DNA of 64,000 nt from Norana najaformis (GCA_964023275.1 OZ029927.1:3519715-3583714); one strand, 5' to 3'. Shown: positions 21,906 through 34,440, counted from the stretch's first letter. A program made the numbers and translations. Notes: generated from the sequence alone by a model not told the origin.

Positions 21906-23340
21906 CGCCCCAATACTATTACATCTTGATGGTTTGGACTCATTGGTCAACCAACATTGAGTTGTCGAACAGAATAGCTGTTTTTATATCACACAATGCA
22001 TTACTGGTCTCACATGTAAATGTGTTATCATGATCCCCTCAGATATTCATAACCCTTTGAATAAAGGCTTCTCGTTTGCTAGCACCTGGGAGAATAATTG
22101 TGTCACTGGAATATCTAAACAGAGCAGACTTTCAAATGATGAATAATATGTCCAAGTTATTTGGCAAAACGATTGCAAAACAAATTATCGAAACATACAA
22201 ATTCTCGCCTCTGCTCATCACGATTAATGCACTAAAGTCACTAAATTTATGCATTTATAAGCATAAAAATTGTAAGATTTAAATGAAAATGTATAGATTA
22301 GGATATGTTTAATCAAAATATGTTAAATGTCAAATTGCATGATTTCAACCTAAAACACCCTTCTAACCCGTCTGTTTCTGGAGGGACTGAAGACTCCTTC
22401 GTCAGAGTGAGTCAGAATAGTCAATTTGTCAAATCAGTGTCAACCGCAACATGGCAGAATATTGGAGTAGGGCTTCTCAAGAGCCTCTTAGAAATGGTTG
22501 ATATGATTCATATTAAATTCTACCTGGTATCTTATATAATTTTTACCCAAGACCCAATACAAGGTCAATACTAAACGTAGAGCCAATTCCAGCGATTTGC
22601 CTATTGTCCATCTAGCCACACAGTTCATCCTAATGAAATTTACAGCATGTTCCAAATGAGTATGCTCTGCTAAGTAGCCTTTTCTTCCCTCTTCAGAAAA
22701 ATGACACCACACTGTCTTTCAGAGATGCTCTTAGATAGGAGGGCTACATTACCCCTTAGTTACACTTTTTCTTATGTCAATATAACACCACAAAATGTCA
22801 GCAGAATCAGCCGACAAACAGCAATTCATTCACAGAAGCTGAGTAATGTTTACTGCTGCACGCCATCTGGACATTTGTATGGCAAACCTTTAATGAATGC
22901 TCAAACACAGAATCGCTTATCTGCATTGACTTTTACAAAATGACATGCCAACTGCTGTTGGTTAAGGTAGGTATACAGAAAGCATTGGAAATGTTGCAGT
23001 GTTGTATCTGTATCTGTATCAAAGATGTGGAAAGGTGGCTTTTTCTTATTGAAAAGGTACAACTTAAGGCAGAACTAAATGCACCTGAAGCTGCCTCTGG
23101 TCGAATTGTCTAATTTTCAGTCAAGCCATTGCATGAAAAAGCCTGGACCACATGAGCTGAACAGAGTAATGATTGTAACCAATAAAATCTTTTCCAACAA
23201 GCATATACACTGTAGGCTACCATTTCATCTCTTATCACTGACATTCATATGCATTTGCACTCAACTATGAAATGGACTTATAGCTTTTAAATGTAGCTTC
23301 ACTGGGAGAAAAACTTGCTAACAGCTAGTGTAAGATAAAG
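21906..23340. other. No gene seen
   Basis: AT-rich sequence. A pyrimidine-rich AG on plus at about 22695 (TTTTCTTCCCTCTTCAG) looks like an acceptor, but the following frame has no motif and no clear donor. Confidence 0.4.
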
Positions 23341-23354
23341 GAACAACAGAAGTC

Positions 23355-23420
23355 AGGTAAGATAAGGTAAGATAAGGTAAGATAAGGTAAGATAAGGTAA
23401 GATAAGGTAAGATAAGGTGA
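23355..23420 (+). repeat. 10-bp tandem array (GATAAGGTAA)n
   Basis: Six to seven near-perfect copies of GATAAGGTAA. The last unit has changed to GATAAGGTGA. Confidence 0.9.
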
Positions 23421-23689
23421 GATTGGAGAAAAAGCTCACCAAATTTAGAATATGCGTTCACCTGGGAAAAAACATAAAATCATAATTCCATTTCTCTTTC
23501 TGGAAATGCTAATAAAATCCTCCATTGTTTAGTAAACACACAATGATGCTAAACATCCAACCATTACAATGCGTTTCAGTCGAACAAAGCAATCAGACAA
23601 TTTGCAACTAGTCTTGCACTTCTGAAAAATTTTCTTTGCAGTCTATAGTCCAAGTTAATCCCTGTTCAGCCAATGCATAATGACCAAGT

Positions 23690-23790
23690 CAGTCCACTGT
23701 CTGAGAGGACTGACTTTCTTGGTACAGACCTGATCGCAGTTTGATTTTGGTGTGCCATCGATTGATGCCTTGCCACGCAGTCACCAACAT
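23690..23790 (+). mobile_element. LINE-beta 3' end, short
   Basis: GACCTGATCGCAGTTTGATT, then TTGGTGTGCCATCGATTGAT and GCCTTGCCACGC, match the LINE-beta 3' untranslated block (compare 43460-43500). It is cut off before the GTGCTATAGAAG part. Confidence 0.45.
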
Positions 23791-23870
23791 TCCCTAACAC
23801 CACCACATAACCCTTCTCAAATCACTCCAATGGCTTAAGGTCCCTCAAAATTGTATCTCTTACCTACAAT

Positions 23871-23996
23871 GCCTTGTAAACTTCTCAATTCTCTTACAAT
23901 CCCCTTGTAAACTTCTCAATTCTCTTACAATCCCCTTGTAAACTTCTCAATTCTCTTACAATCCCCTTGTAAACTTCTCAATTCTCTTACATTCCC
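23871..23996 (+). repeat. 31-bp tandem array, four copies
   Basis: The unit starts CCTTGTAAACTTCTCAATTC and continues TCTTACAATCC. It repeats four times almost without change, then decays into ACATTCCCCAGC. Confidence 0.9.
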
Positions 23997-23999
23997 CAG

Positions 24000-25840
24000 C
24001 TGTTTACTACCCAACTGCCCTGATCTAATCATTCTTCCTCATACCTTTCTCTATCTCAGCCTCCAGTCTCCTTCTCTCAAATTCTGCAACCACTGCTTGC
24101 TTGCTTCTCACTCAAGTCTGAAACTTTTCAAGCTGTGCATGTCTCCACTCCCCAATTGGATAAAGATACCACACCTAGTAGCAGCTGTAGCTGAGATAAA
24201 TTATGGTACTTGTGCCCTTGCCTGCCACAGGTACCGCAGCTGTGCTACGTAGAAGCTTAACTGCTGTCTCAGCCAAGGTTACAACAGCTGTGTACCGATA
24301 GGCTTGCAGTCCAACTGACAGGAATTCACCTTTTAAAAAATATCTGGAAACAGTCAATGTTAACGTAGCCAGAAACATAATTTGTGTAGTATTACATCAC
24401 AAACATTTTTGTCCATAACAAAGCAGCAATGTGGCCTTTCAAAGTGATAGGAAATATCGTCTGGTAGCAGCTTACAGTGCAAGTGCCTTCACATCAAACA
24501 GCCTGCATCTCTGTACTTTCTAGCCACACTAAGATTTACGTAAAATGTACACTACTGTATTTCAGCATGACCCTCTTAACTTGTGGCTTGTTAACAGGTG
24601 GTCGCAGTGACTTTGGCACCAGATGACTGCGCACAGATGGGATTGCACTGCAATGTGCCTTTTTACAGATTCACATCAAGACAGTTGTTCAAGAAGGATG
24701 CAGTTTACTGATGACAGAAATGCCATCCAAAACAATTGGGAAATCATGCTGCCTGTCTACTCCTGTGAATTCCTGCGAAGAATATCAGACACTACATGAC
24801 AAACATATATTCCACTGCTCTCTGTGCTTTTTATTCAATTGCCTTCTCAACTTTTGTGGCATCCGCAAAATAGGCTGTCACTCTTTTTACATGCCTCTAT
24901 AAACAACAGTCATCACAGGCATCGGGTGTGAGACCAATCTAACAACAGGGACAACCTTCTATCAATCCCAAGGCTTGAAAATGAATTATCAACTTCAGAC
25001 AACACACAGGAATTTGCATCCTAGACCCATTGGTGTTTAACATCAAAGGATCAAGTGATGCATCTTCAAATATATCCATTTTAAGATCAGCGGAAATATC
25101 TGAGAACGGCACGTGCAGCTTTGCAAATACAGTGGCCTAGTGAAACTGACATTTCCTTCAGCTGCTCAAAAATTAATTTATGTGTGGTTTAATTATTAGA
25201 ATATAAGGTTTTGACTGATTCGAAGGCCACTGTGTTGCATGGTGGCAATGTGGAAATACAATGGCCGTTCAACTCAACATGCAAGACGCAAAACCAGGCC
25301 GGTGAAACAAATAGCAAAATTTCTGAGTCATGCAACCTGTAATGGAAAAGTGTCTGCTTTTGGATACTTCAAAGGCATCATATTAAGTGTCTAGACACAT
25401 AAATAAATACATACCGTACATACATATACGCACATACATTGTTGCCGTGTTTACATCTTAGGTAAAGGTCCCGTGGGCCCATTTTGCTCTCTCTAGACTA
25501 CTGGCAATGGAGGGAAATCAAAACAGCCCAGTACATCCATTCAGTAGCTCTGGTATCCTTCATTAAGAACTTGTTATACCATAACTTGAATGGACAAATA
25601 ATCAGCAAAGACAGTGTAACTATGAACAACACTTGATTCAGTGCTTGCATCAGCAGCCACTGCATCATCCATTTTCTGAAGCACCAATTCCATTTACATC
25701 AAGAAGCCATCAGTCAATTGCTCTCCCGATCAATCAGTCAATCGAACAAGCTTAAGAACCAACAGAATTCCAAAACCCAGGCACTGGTCGTGCATGACAA
25801 TCCTTCAAATATTGATCTGAGAGACAATCTGATTTCTGTT
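24000..25840. other. No supported gene
   Basis: Mostly unique-looking. Two weak coding-like spots were seen (24596-24700 and 24175-24378), but neither has a convincing pair of splice sites or a motif. Confidence 0.4.
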
Positions 25841-25846
25841 GCTTAC

Positions 25847-25940
25847 TGTTTGGCTTCAAAGCGTCGTTGCACAGAACCATCGCCACCATGACAAATGTCT
25901 GTAGGAACAATGACAAAATCAAAACTCGGAAGGCTAACAT
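25847..25940 (-). CDS. Candidate first coding exon with signal peptide
   Basis: On the minus strand an ATG directly follows an acceptor-like CCATTATCCGGTCAG, implying an intron in the 5' UTR. The exon encodes MLAFRVLILSLFLQTFVMVA, then MVLCNDALKPN. That is a short positive N-region, a hydrophobic core of about 18 residues and a plausible cleavage point before NDA, as in a secretory signal peptide. It ends at a strong donor (AAACA|GTAAGC) in phase 1, which fits joining to phase-1 extracellular exons such as 2892-2966. A CpG-rich segment lies 260-650 bp upstream on this strand. A second frame (phase 1 at the acceptor) is also open, so the exon could instead be internal. The protein is not recognised. 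Confidence 0.42.
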
Positions 25941-26199
25941 CTGACCGGATAATGGAAATAAATCCACACAACAGCTTCTGGTACATACGTCTCTCCTAAT
26001 CATTTGACTTGCAAGACACCAACAACACAATCTAGAACAACTGGTACGAAAATCACATATGATACTTCATTACCAGCTAAAATTTCTGCATCTCATACAT
26101 TAGTTAACAGTCACAATGGGTCATCTCCCATATCAATGTCAAATGGATTTTTGACTAATGAACGGCCGCAATCCAAGTCACAATCTGAGCCGCCTGTGC

Positions 26200-26590
26200 A
26201 GGGATCCTAATTCCACCAAGAGATCACAACTGGCGCTGCGACCTGCTTTCATTCAACTGTCTTTCGGATCTTTAATCTGTGTTGTTACCATAATTCCTAA
26301 TCCGCCTGAAAGACCGCGCCGGTCGAGTCGACGACGCCCTAATCACGTTCACAGTTCGCCCGGATGGTTGCTGTCGACAGTAAAAGCATGCCTCGTCACC
26401 GCCGTTGCACCACACCGCCCAACTCAAGTCAGCGTTTTACTCGGCGGCGGTGATGGCGGCCTGTCTTTCAGGCGCACATGTAGGAGGGCCGTGGCAGTGC
26501 GTCGCTGCCTGAATGCCACTTGGGCCGAAATTGATGCCGAACTCGGTCGCCATCAGATTCCGTCATGCAGTGACGTTGTCGCCAGATAAT
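26200..26590. promoter_or_regulatory. CpG-rich segment, possible promoter of the leftward gene
   Basis: This stretch is much richer in G+C and CpG than its surroundings (for example CCGCGCCGGTCGAGTCGACG and CTCGGCGGCGGTGATGGCGG). It sits just upstream, on minus, of the candidate signal-peptide exon. An 11-bp inverted repeat, GCCTGAAAGAC and GTCTTTCAGGC, spans 26304-26474. A plus frame covers 26158-26589 (Arg/Pro/Ala-rich); high GC alone can explain it. It could also be an unrecognised GC-rich repeat. Confidence 0.3.
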
Positions 26591-27140
26591 ATTAACCTCT
26601 TTGGGCTGGATTTATTCCAGATAAAATGCACGAATCCACATTATGCAATCTCATAATCTTGGTCGCCTTTGATGGTCGAGTAAGGCTAGATACACGGCCC
26701 ATGTAATGAGGTTTTTCAAATTCGTTCAATGAACAAGATTTGTCTGGCCTCAAACATTTTTCAGTCATCCTTTACTCTTCTTATCTCGCCCTTAAGCATT
26801 GACTCACACTTCCTACTAGGTAAAAGCATTCGAAGGCCCGCAGAGACAAGCATGGAAATGAAGGAAGTTGCATCAAAAACCTTAAAAGCTTTGAAACTGA
26901 AACATAAAGGACAGCACATATTTTGACAAATATGAATTCAGCTTTTGATTGAAAAATGAAATATACAATGGTTTAGCAGCCATCTTCTAAGTTTCTTGAT
27001 TGACCTGCATTCCCAAACTGTCCCCCTCCATAAGCTTGGGCAAAAACATAAGGTAAGTAATTGTCAACTTCATGCATGACAAATGCAAATGTATGTAGGT
27101 ATATGTGGACAACTCACAAGGAACCTCTGAAAAGCTTCTC
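26591..27140. other. No gene seen
   Basis: AT-rich sequence between the CpG-rich segment and the minisatellite; no motif in any frame. Confidence 0.45.
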
Positions 27141-27143
27141 GAA

Positions 27144-27440
27144 GACAATGAAACATGGCTATTTGACAATGAAACATGGCTATCTGACAATGAAACATGG
27201 CTATCTGACAATGAAACATGGCTATCTGACAATGAAACATGGCCTCTGACAATGAAACATGGCTATCTGACAATGAAACATGGCTATCTGACAATGAAAC
27301 ATGGCTATCTGACAATGAAACATGGCTATCTGACAATGAAACATGGCTATCTGACAATGAAACATGGCTATCTGACAATGAAACATGGCTATCTGACAAT
27401 GAAACATGGCTATCTGACAATGAAACATGGCTATCTGACA
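27144..27440 (+). repeat. 21-bp minisatellite, about 14 copies
   Basis: The unit is GACAATGAAACATGGCTATC plus T. Copies are almost identical; the first has TATTT for TATCT, and one near 27240 is 20 bp, one base short. The 21-bp length keeps frames open, giving DNETWLS on plus and DSHVSLS on minus. The one-base deletion switches the plus reading to LTMKHGY, so the array is not under frame constraint. Confidence 0.95.
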
Positions 27441-29115
27441 TACCGAAAAAGGTGTGACTTAATGCAGCTGAATAAACCATTTTCATTGTTGGAAATGCTG
27501 AAATTATAACATTGGAAATTCAAGCAGAAATGATTAGTCAAGTATAAAGCACGAAACTGTCTATTCGCATTAAATCCAAAACGATAAAATCCGACAATTT
27601 CGACAGCTCACTGGGAGTTCCCAGTTGACGTAATATGCCGCTAGTCAATAACACAGTACACTGGCCGCACTGAGGAAGTAGTAAAGCGTAGTAATGGTGA
27701 TATTATTACTCATGTTATTGTACGTACCTGGACATTTATATAGCACCTTCTAAAAACCTCTTGAAAGTGCTCCTTGCCAGCTTAAATCGTGCTGTTATTT
27801 GATAAAAACAGGTTCATCTACAAGCGAATGATGCTTAAATAACAAGAACGTCTCCATTGGCAGGCTTTCATTTTGAAATGACTGATAGATCCTCGTCCAT
27901 AATGTGTTTTGCATAGACTATTTTTGAACTGACAAAGTGGCAGACAGGCCACAAAACTTGTTGTATGAGGAATTACATAAAATCATACTTTTGTTTAAAA
28001 AATATGGAAGAGAGGGTGCTTGGGAAACCACTGTCAGATTTGAGGAATGAAACACTTACGCCATCTGGAAATGAGTCAGCCCCATAGTACGTGGTCAGCA
28101 GACAGCAGATAGCAGGAAGATGTGAGGCTATGTGAAACTCAGAAAATGACATGTTATGCAGGTCTGCGTAAAACCGGTGAATGATACAGCAGCCTACTCA
28201 TTAGGTGCCATCAAAGAAACAAGAAACGAGTCTGCCTAAATACCAAAGAGAAACTAAACTGGTCAGTGAACTCGTGGGTGAGTCACCACCAAAACATCCC
28301 CCTTCCAGTTCAAGACTGGCTGAATTGATTCTTCTCAGGGCATAGGCCAACCCTGTTGCCAGGTCATGAGACGGTCTGATTCCAAATAGCGCCAAGAACT
28401 TAATGAACTGATTCATATATCTCTTCAAGAAAGCTACTACCTGCCAATACTAACTTGTGCTTCTTGTGCAATTAAGCACACTGTAAGGCAGGAAATGAAC
28501 TGGACGCATGTTTAATTCTGTACATAGAAGTTATCTGACTTCAATAGATGGGAATCTGCGATAAGCTTTATCCGTAGCCTCAGTAAATTGGACTTGTTTC
28601 ACATAAGAAAGAAACTCTGCAGCATGCTTTTCTTTTGGCATAGAGTTCATTCAAAATCAGATTTTGTTTAAGATATTTTATGGTGTCATCCCAATATCTG
28701 ATGCTTGGAGAATGACAAACCGAACGCCTTAGTCCTTTTACTGCAGTAAAAGACCGCAAATTATGACAGTGGTAATTTAAGTGAAATTCACAGAACTGGG
28801 CCTTACAGACATAACTTGTCCGTTGACAGAGTTATTTGGAATCTACAACCAACATTTGTGTGTGCATGCGTTTGTGTGTGTGCATGTGTGAGCCTGTGTG
28901 CATGCATGTAATGCAGCACCACATATGCATGTTCAAGAAAGCAATGCGCGCGTACCTTAATGATCTAAATAAATAAAAAATATGCTTTTGTTTTTTAGTT
29001 TTTCACTAGTTAAGGTTTATTCTTGTTTGGTTCATTTTTTTTGTATTACAACTCGTTCAGATTCTACTATGATTTTTCCAGTTAATGATGCTGTCAATCA
29101 TTCGTCATTTAGCAA
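27441..29115. other. No gene seen; retroelement tail remnant at 27735-27790
   Basis: On minus, 27735-27790 reads GCACTTTCAAGAGGTTTTTA, then GAAGGTGCTATATAAATGTC, a tail of the general GTGCTATATAA type. A GT-rich run lies at 28856-28915. The minus frame 28201-28428 has no recognised motif. Confidence 0.4.
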
Positions 29116-29119
29116 TAGC

Positions 29120-29274
29120 TGTTGGTACAGAGGGGACCCTAATAAGCGGGACTTTGGTCCCTTCTGGGTTCTCCTTTTGTTTCCTAAAACAATTGTGAAT
29201 ACTATGCTTTTCGCTGTTATATTTCTCTTTTTGGATGAATAAAAAGAATGTTATGTTATGTTATGTTATGTTAT
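29120..29274 (+). mobile_element. LINE 3' end with (ATGTT)n tail
   Basis: GACCCTAATAAGCGGGACTT, then TGGTCCCTTCTGGG, a T-rich stretch, and GATGAATAAAAAGAATG lead into (TTATG)5 at 29248-29274. This is the 3' UTR layout of common invertebrate CR1-group LINEs. No ORF remains. Confidence 0.5.
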
Positions 29275-31600
29275 ACAAATCCTTCAACTGCATGAGACTC
29301 CAAATGGGGTAGCAGTATTCATTCAAAACGTATGCACATCACACACATATACTCACACATACATATATAAGGTCATATATGTATGAGAAAACATATTTAC
29401 TTGTAACCAGTATAAAAATATACACACACAAAAAGCATACATATATTGCCATCATATGACACCAGTGACACTTAAGGCTTTCTCCATATTCCCCAAACTT
29501 CCTTCGGAAAAATCCAAGTGGGAAATGAAACAGTTTTTATGACTACACCAATTTGTTTCCAACGCCTCCTGCCATGACAGCCAAGGAGATAGAGAACCAA
29601 TTCTAAACCCCTGGAGGCACAGAAACAGAATAGTTTATATCTTTAATTATACCTGCTTTTGTTTTTGTAGAGTCACAATGCAATGTTGGTAGGGCAGCTA
29701 ATCTAGCATATATAGAGTCGATATATCTATACAAGCACAGACACAAACGTCTATCAGGCAACTGGTTTTCCACCCTGAAGGCCCCAGGCATATCACGGTT
29801 CAAGGCTAGTAGTAGTGACTGTTGTTTCTGTTCAACGACACTGTGTAATAACGAAGATGATCAGCGTCGCCCTCCTCTTTTATCCAGGCTTGAGACTGGC
29901 ATCACCCCAACAGAGCAGTGGCGGAGATCAAGGCCATACTGTTTTCATGACTTAAATGCGCTTCCCAACGACCATGAACCAGTGACGGGAGGTGGGCTAG
30001 AGATGGCAGGATGCAGGTACAGAAGGGGGAGAGTAAGACAGAAGAAGAAAGGATGGAAATGTAACGGAGCTCCCATCACCGTAAATTAAACAGGCATAAG
30101 ACAGTGATGAGCACACAATGAATCCGATGATATGCTAACACTTTCAAATGTCAGAGACATAAATTATTCCCGTGAAAATATTAGTCACTCAAAGCCTAAA
30201 TAATTTCTGCGTCTGTTATGCAAACTACCGCTGACTAAACTATTTTAATTCATAAAAGCACTCACGGAAGATCACAGACCTTGTGTCACCAATGACATAT
30301 AGAAGTACTTAATTACTGATATGCATAGCATACAGCCCTTGGTCTAGTAGCAATTATTCTTCTTTTGTGAACAATTATAAACAACTGTTTTATCTAAAGA
30401 AATGATTTTATATAAACCAAATACCAATTCACATAATAAATGACAAATTCATCAGTAATTCATCACGTCAATAATGTATAATTATCAAAACTTAATCAAC
30501 TCATTTGAGTTTCTCAATCACATCATCAAGTAATAAAAATTAATTAATTCAGTTTATTCATCACATATTTTGAGTACATTTCTCAATACAATCATCAATT
30601 ACCATATACTTCATCAATTAGTAAAATCTGACATTCATTAGTTGATATGTTTTCAAAGAAACATTTGACCTTTGAGGAATCATAGAAAATGTCAGGAGAT
30701 CATAAATAATGAGATCAGGATGGGTGAAGGCTCCTTGAGTTCTGGAGAAGAGAAAGGAGTGCAGAATGTGGCAGCACTGTCTATGGTGCTGGTTTACTAA
30801 GCGCAAGGCGTCGAAAAGATAGATGGTTTCTTTCATAATCCTGGAAGTAAGAGTTACGGCAAATGATCCAACTGCGTGATTAACTGCGCATGTTCACCGC
30901 AATTGATTGGCCAAAAGTCTCAAAGGCCAGAGCAGCAATGCCATAGATTGCCAAATGAACTGTATTTCATATTTTTCTGGCTGCTGCCAACTCTGCTGCA
31001 CCATCCACAGAAACTCAAGATTATTATTGTTAAGTATGGCAGTCAAAGGTCTTGACCACAGTTGCATTTCATGTCACACTTTGGGCAGCATGTCACTGGC
31101 AACACTGTGTGTTCATCCCGACTCTTGAGTGGTCAGCTGGTTCTTTTCAAATATTTATTTATGGAACTAGGCTTTGAAAATTGAAATGTTGTTGTTTGGT
31201 ATAAAAAAGTTGCATGCTTCATGTGCCAGTAAAGATAGTGGTTCAAAAGCAACATAGTGGGGTTACCAGCTGTTTTATGACGATGACAATGACTTTGATG
31301 AAAAGTGATAGTGATGATGAAGATTACGGCCTATGATATGATAAGAATGGCCTGTAGTAACTGTGGTAATATACTCTTGACAGCAAAATGAACAGAACAC
31401 CCAAATGTGGTAACAGGTGCCTGTGGACTACAGTCAGACACTTCCATCTGTTACCATATAATTTAAGTCAACGATTACAAGTGTTCTTTGAAGAATGCCC
31501 TGCTGCTGACAAATGGTGGCATCTTAAATGCCATATGGACAGTAAGACATCATTTCCATTAAATTAACATCATGATAAGTATCCCATATCCCAAAAGTGA
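29275..31600. other. No supported gene; GC-richer repeat-like patch at 29850-30010
   Basis: The patch reads on minus GTGATGCCAGTCTCAAGCC, then TGGATAAAAGAGGAGGGCGA, which feels like retroelement UTR, but there is no second copy in the window. The rest is AT-rich, including ATCAAT-rich sequence around 30420-30650. Confidence 0.35.
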
Positions 31601-31604
31601 GATG

Positions 31605-31862
31605 TGGGGAGAAACTCATTTCCTTTTCTTTAGGCCCATGAGCTGGCAATGGATGTACCCCAAGATCCTGGACACGGGGCCAGTGCATTGCAGGGGTTGC
31701 CGTTTACTTCCCAGCTTACGCTGGTACCAAATTATACTGCTTGGTGACAGAGGCAACACAGTGTGTGCAAACAACTTGCCCATGGTCGTTACAAGGAGTC
31801 GAACCCGCAACCACATGATCACTGACCAAATGCGTTACCAACAGACCACCATGCCACACCAT
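31605..31862 (-). mobile_element. tRNA-derived SINE, family S2
   Basis: The minus strand begins GTGTGGCATGGTGGTCTGTT and GGTAACGCATTTGG, with a perfect B box GGTTCGACTCC at 31795-31805. The body CGACCATGGGCAAGTTGTTT and GCACACA follows. A shorter S2 copy lies at 44190-44350 (minus), sharing GTTGTTTGCGTACA after the B box. Confidence 0.6.
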
Positions 31863-34130
31863 CATGATAGGGACTAACTAATAAATACTAATTAACTGAC
31901 AAGTGTGTGTCTCCCAATTAGCGGCACATTTAGGTTGATGCAGAGTGATCTCTTCTGACACCAATTCATTGTGCATGACATGAGTTTCTCCAGGAATCCA
32001 GTCGCATATCATCAGTGTCTGAATATATTTAATGTTTCCTGCCAAATGTCACGAGCCTCCTCTTAGCCGAACAAATCTACAGACGGGTGCATCGAACGCC
32101 ATCTAAAGCTGTTCGATCGTGGCCACATCAGGATCGTGATCACTACAGACTGCGAACGCCACTAACATTCGCGTGTGCCAGTGGGTTGTAAGTAATTCGC
32201 CAATATCGATCAAATGAGCAAGCGAGCAAGCAAGTCGTGAAGCCGGGTAGAGTTAGGATCGCAGGCGACTCAGGCACTGACAGTGGAGGAAGTGGGAAAA
32301 TGCCATACCAGACTGTATATAAAACAATCATTAGAAATGCGAAAAGCCATTCATAAATTGGAATAAGCCACCAGTTTTGAAGACTTTCCAAATTGCACAT
32401 GTAGTTTCCATTTGCCATGTGCAGAATTCACTATCTGGATGTTTATATGGAGCCCTTAAAGAGACTCCCTGTAGTGGTCAAAGGCAAGATGTCTTACCAT
32501 TTGACAAAGTGATATGGTATGTCTGCCAGGTTGAAGGACATACCAGATGTTTCTCATAGTAGTCATAAGCACCATTTTATTTGCTGGAAATCCACCAGAT
32601 CCAGCTTTTTAAATGCTTTCTCTCACAGTTCTCCATACCTCTCATCAATCATTTCTCGGGCCATTATGCAGCAGCAAGCTATAGTAATTTTGGTTGACAA
32701 GCAGACATCAATTTTATTTTCTCTTCAAGACCTACTTCCTTCAAACTTGAATCCTCAAAAATTCAGAGCCTCAGAATTTCACTGACCCAACTGGAAGTTT
32801 GTATGCTTTGTTTTTGAGTCTGCTGAGAGGATAGTGTGAAAATTTTTTGCAAGTTGTTGGCACATGGTAGCTTCTGCCACCAAGCAGTAGAATTTGGTGC
32901 ATGCACTACCCAGGAATTAAGCCTAAGTAGCAAGTCCTGCAATGAACACTCTCACTGCTTTGATTGAAAATCAGCCTTTTCCAGTTCAGTCCCTAGGAAA
33001 AAGAGAAGGATATCTCAGCCATGTGGATATGACAACTGACTTAATCCCAAAGCCAAGACTGAAGTGCATTTTAACGTGCCAGTGTAGCTACTCTTATCTT
33101 AAATATTTGGTCAGCAAACTGCGTCCACGATCTGATAGGAAGAACAAGTCAGTATCAGCATGAAAATAGAAATAAATGACAGACATAACAGTTGTAACTT
33201 TTAAGTTCGTAGTACGATCTAGTTACAAGATAAACTAACAACTCTGCTTTCATTTTCCAGGTTATCATGTATAATTTTACAAAGTTCTGTGCACAAGTTT
33301 TCCATTGCTAAATTTTCCTTTGTTGAATTTTCTGTTCCTAATTTTCGGTCTTGCTTCCTAGAACCACGCTGCCACCCCAATGACCCTTGTCTGCCCATGA
33401 CTTTAAAGTCAAGCAGTTCCACTATAATTCAGACAACTGCAGGTTGAAAAGAACAAAAAACTGCTCGCTCCTAAACCCAGATTGTTCTCAGGTGCTTCTT
33501 GATTGAAAAAAGCTGCCTAAAACATGTGTTGGAGAAATGAGGGCTACCCAATCAAACAACTTTGCACTCAAATCAAGACCTTGTAAGATTTGCGATAACC
33601 AGGTAAGTAAGCACTGCATTTGTTAAAACGCCACATGTCCCGTGACTGAACAAGGAATTTCAGACGATTTATAGGTTATTTTATGCTGCCAAAGATATTA
33701 CTCGTAGTTGACTATTTACAACCTATTATTCATAATTACAGGGTTAGTATAGTCAAGTGAAAAGGATATGAAACACTTAAAAATTGTAAGGTGCATCCAA
33801 TATGAATGAATATTGAATATTAAGAGCTTAACATGCCAGGCATAAAAATTTTTGAATCAGAATGAAAATGGATTGAATATGAAACATCTCACGTACAACT
33901 CACAGGATGTATTTCAGTGGTCAATTGTAGCTGAAGATCAGTCCCTGAGCCAACCCACAGCATCAGCTGTGATTACTAACAGTAGGCCTAAGCAATTTCA
34001 TTTTCTTAGCCTCCACCCAATCAGGTTTGCAGACCAGTTCTCTCGTTCATCACCTGATCAACCCAGCACCAGCGCACAGAGTATAAATCCGATCACTTAA
34101 CAGTTGAAGGGACAGAAACCTTGCAATACA
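31863..34130. other. No gene seen
   Basis: A small CpG-richer patch lies at 32060-32280 (CGAACGCCATC and similar words). Frames at 32143-32418 and 33219-33422 (minus) have no motif. Confidence 0.4.
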
Positions 34131-34137
34131 TTTCATG

Positions 34138-34205
34138 CTCTCGCAGGGATATGAACCCATGACCTCTGCACTGACAGTCCAGTCAAACTATTGCATCACT
34201 TCTAA
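34138..34205 (-). mobile_element. tRNA-derived SINE head
   Basis: The minus strand reads AGTGATGCAATAGTTTGACT and GGACTGTCAGTGCAGAGG, with a B box-like GGTTCATATCC at 34147-34157. No tail is recognised. Confidence 0.4.
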
Positions 34206-34367
34206 ATCAATTCCCACATTAGCTTTCTCAGTACAGCAACCACGCCTGAAATCTTTCAAATGCTTTGCATGAGTGATGAAACAAACCAAAATTTACTCGC
34301 AGACCTCTACTTCCAGAGTGCCGAATGCACCCAGATCAAAGGAAAAGAAAACCAAATCCCGTAGGTC

Positions 34368-34440
34368 GTAATCGTAATTCCGAGATTTCTACAGCGCCCA
34401 ACGAAAGCCGCGCCACGGGGACCAGCTTATTCACAGGCGC
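34368..34440 (-). mobile_element. Retroelement 3' tail, family A
   Basis: The minus strand reads CCTGTGAATAAGCTGGTCCC, CGTGGCGCGGCTTTCGTTGG, GCGCTGTAGAAATCTCGG and then AATTACGATTAC. Confidence 0.65.

Noticed and set aside
23355-23996. CRISPR-like arrays
   Set aside because: The 10-bp and 31-bp arrays are head-to-tail with no spacers, and the sequence is eukaryotic.
24596-24700. Possible exon on either strand (plus LAPDDCAQMGLHCNVPFY; minus LQCNPICAQSSGAKV)
   Set aside because: Both strands are open and neither has a convincing acceptor; undecidable by eye.
25962-26209. Plus-strand Ser/Thr/Pro-rich open frame
   Set aside because: It has no ATG, no good acceptor, and lies opposite other open frames; composition is explained by local sequence. 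Kept only as a caution for the minus candidates.
26158-26589. 143-codon plus frame in the CpG-rich segment
   Set aside because: High GC lowers stop frequency; the translation is Arg/Pro/Ala-rich with no domain and no splice context.
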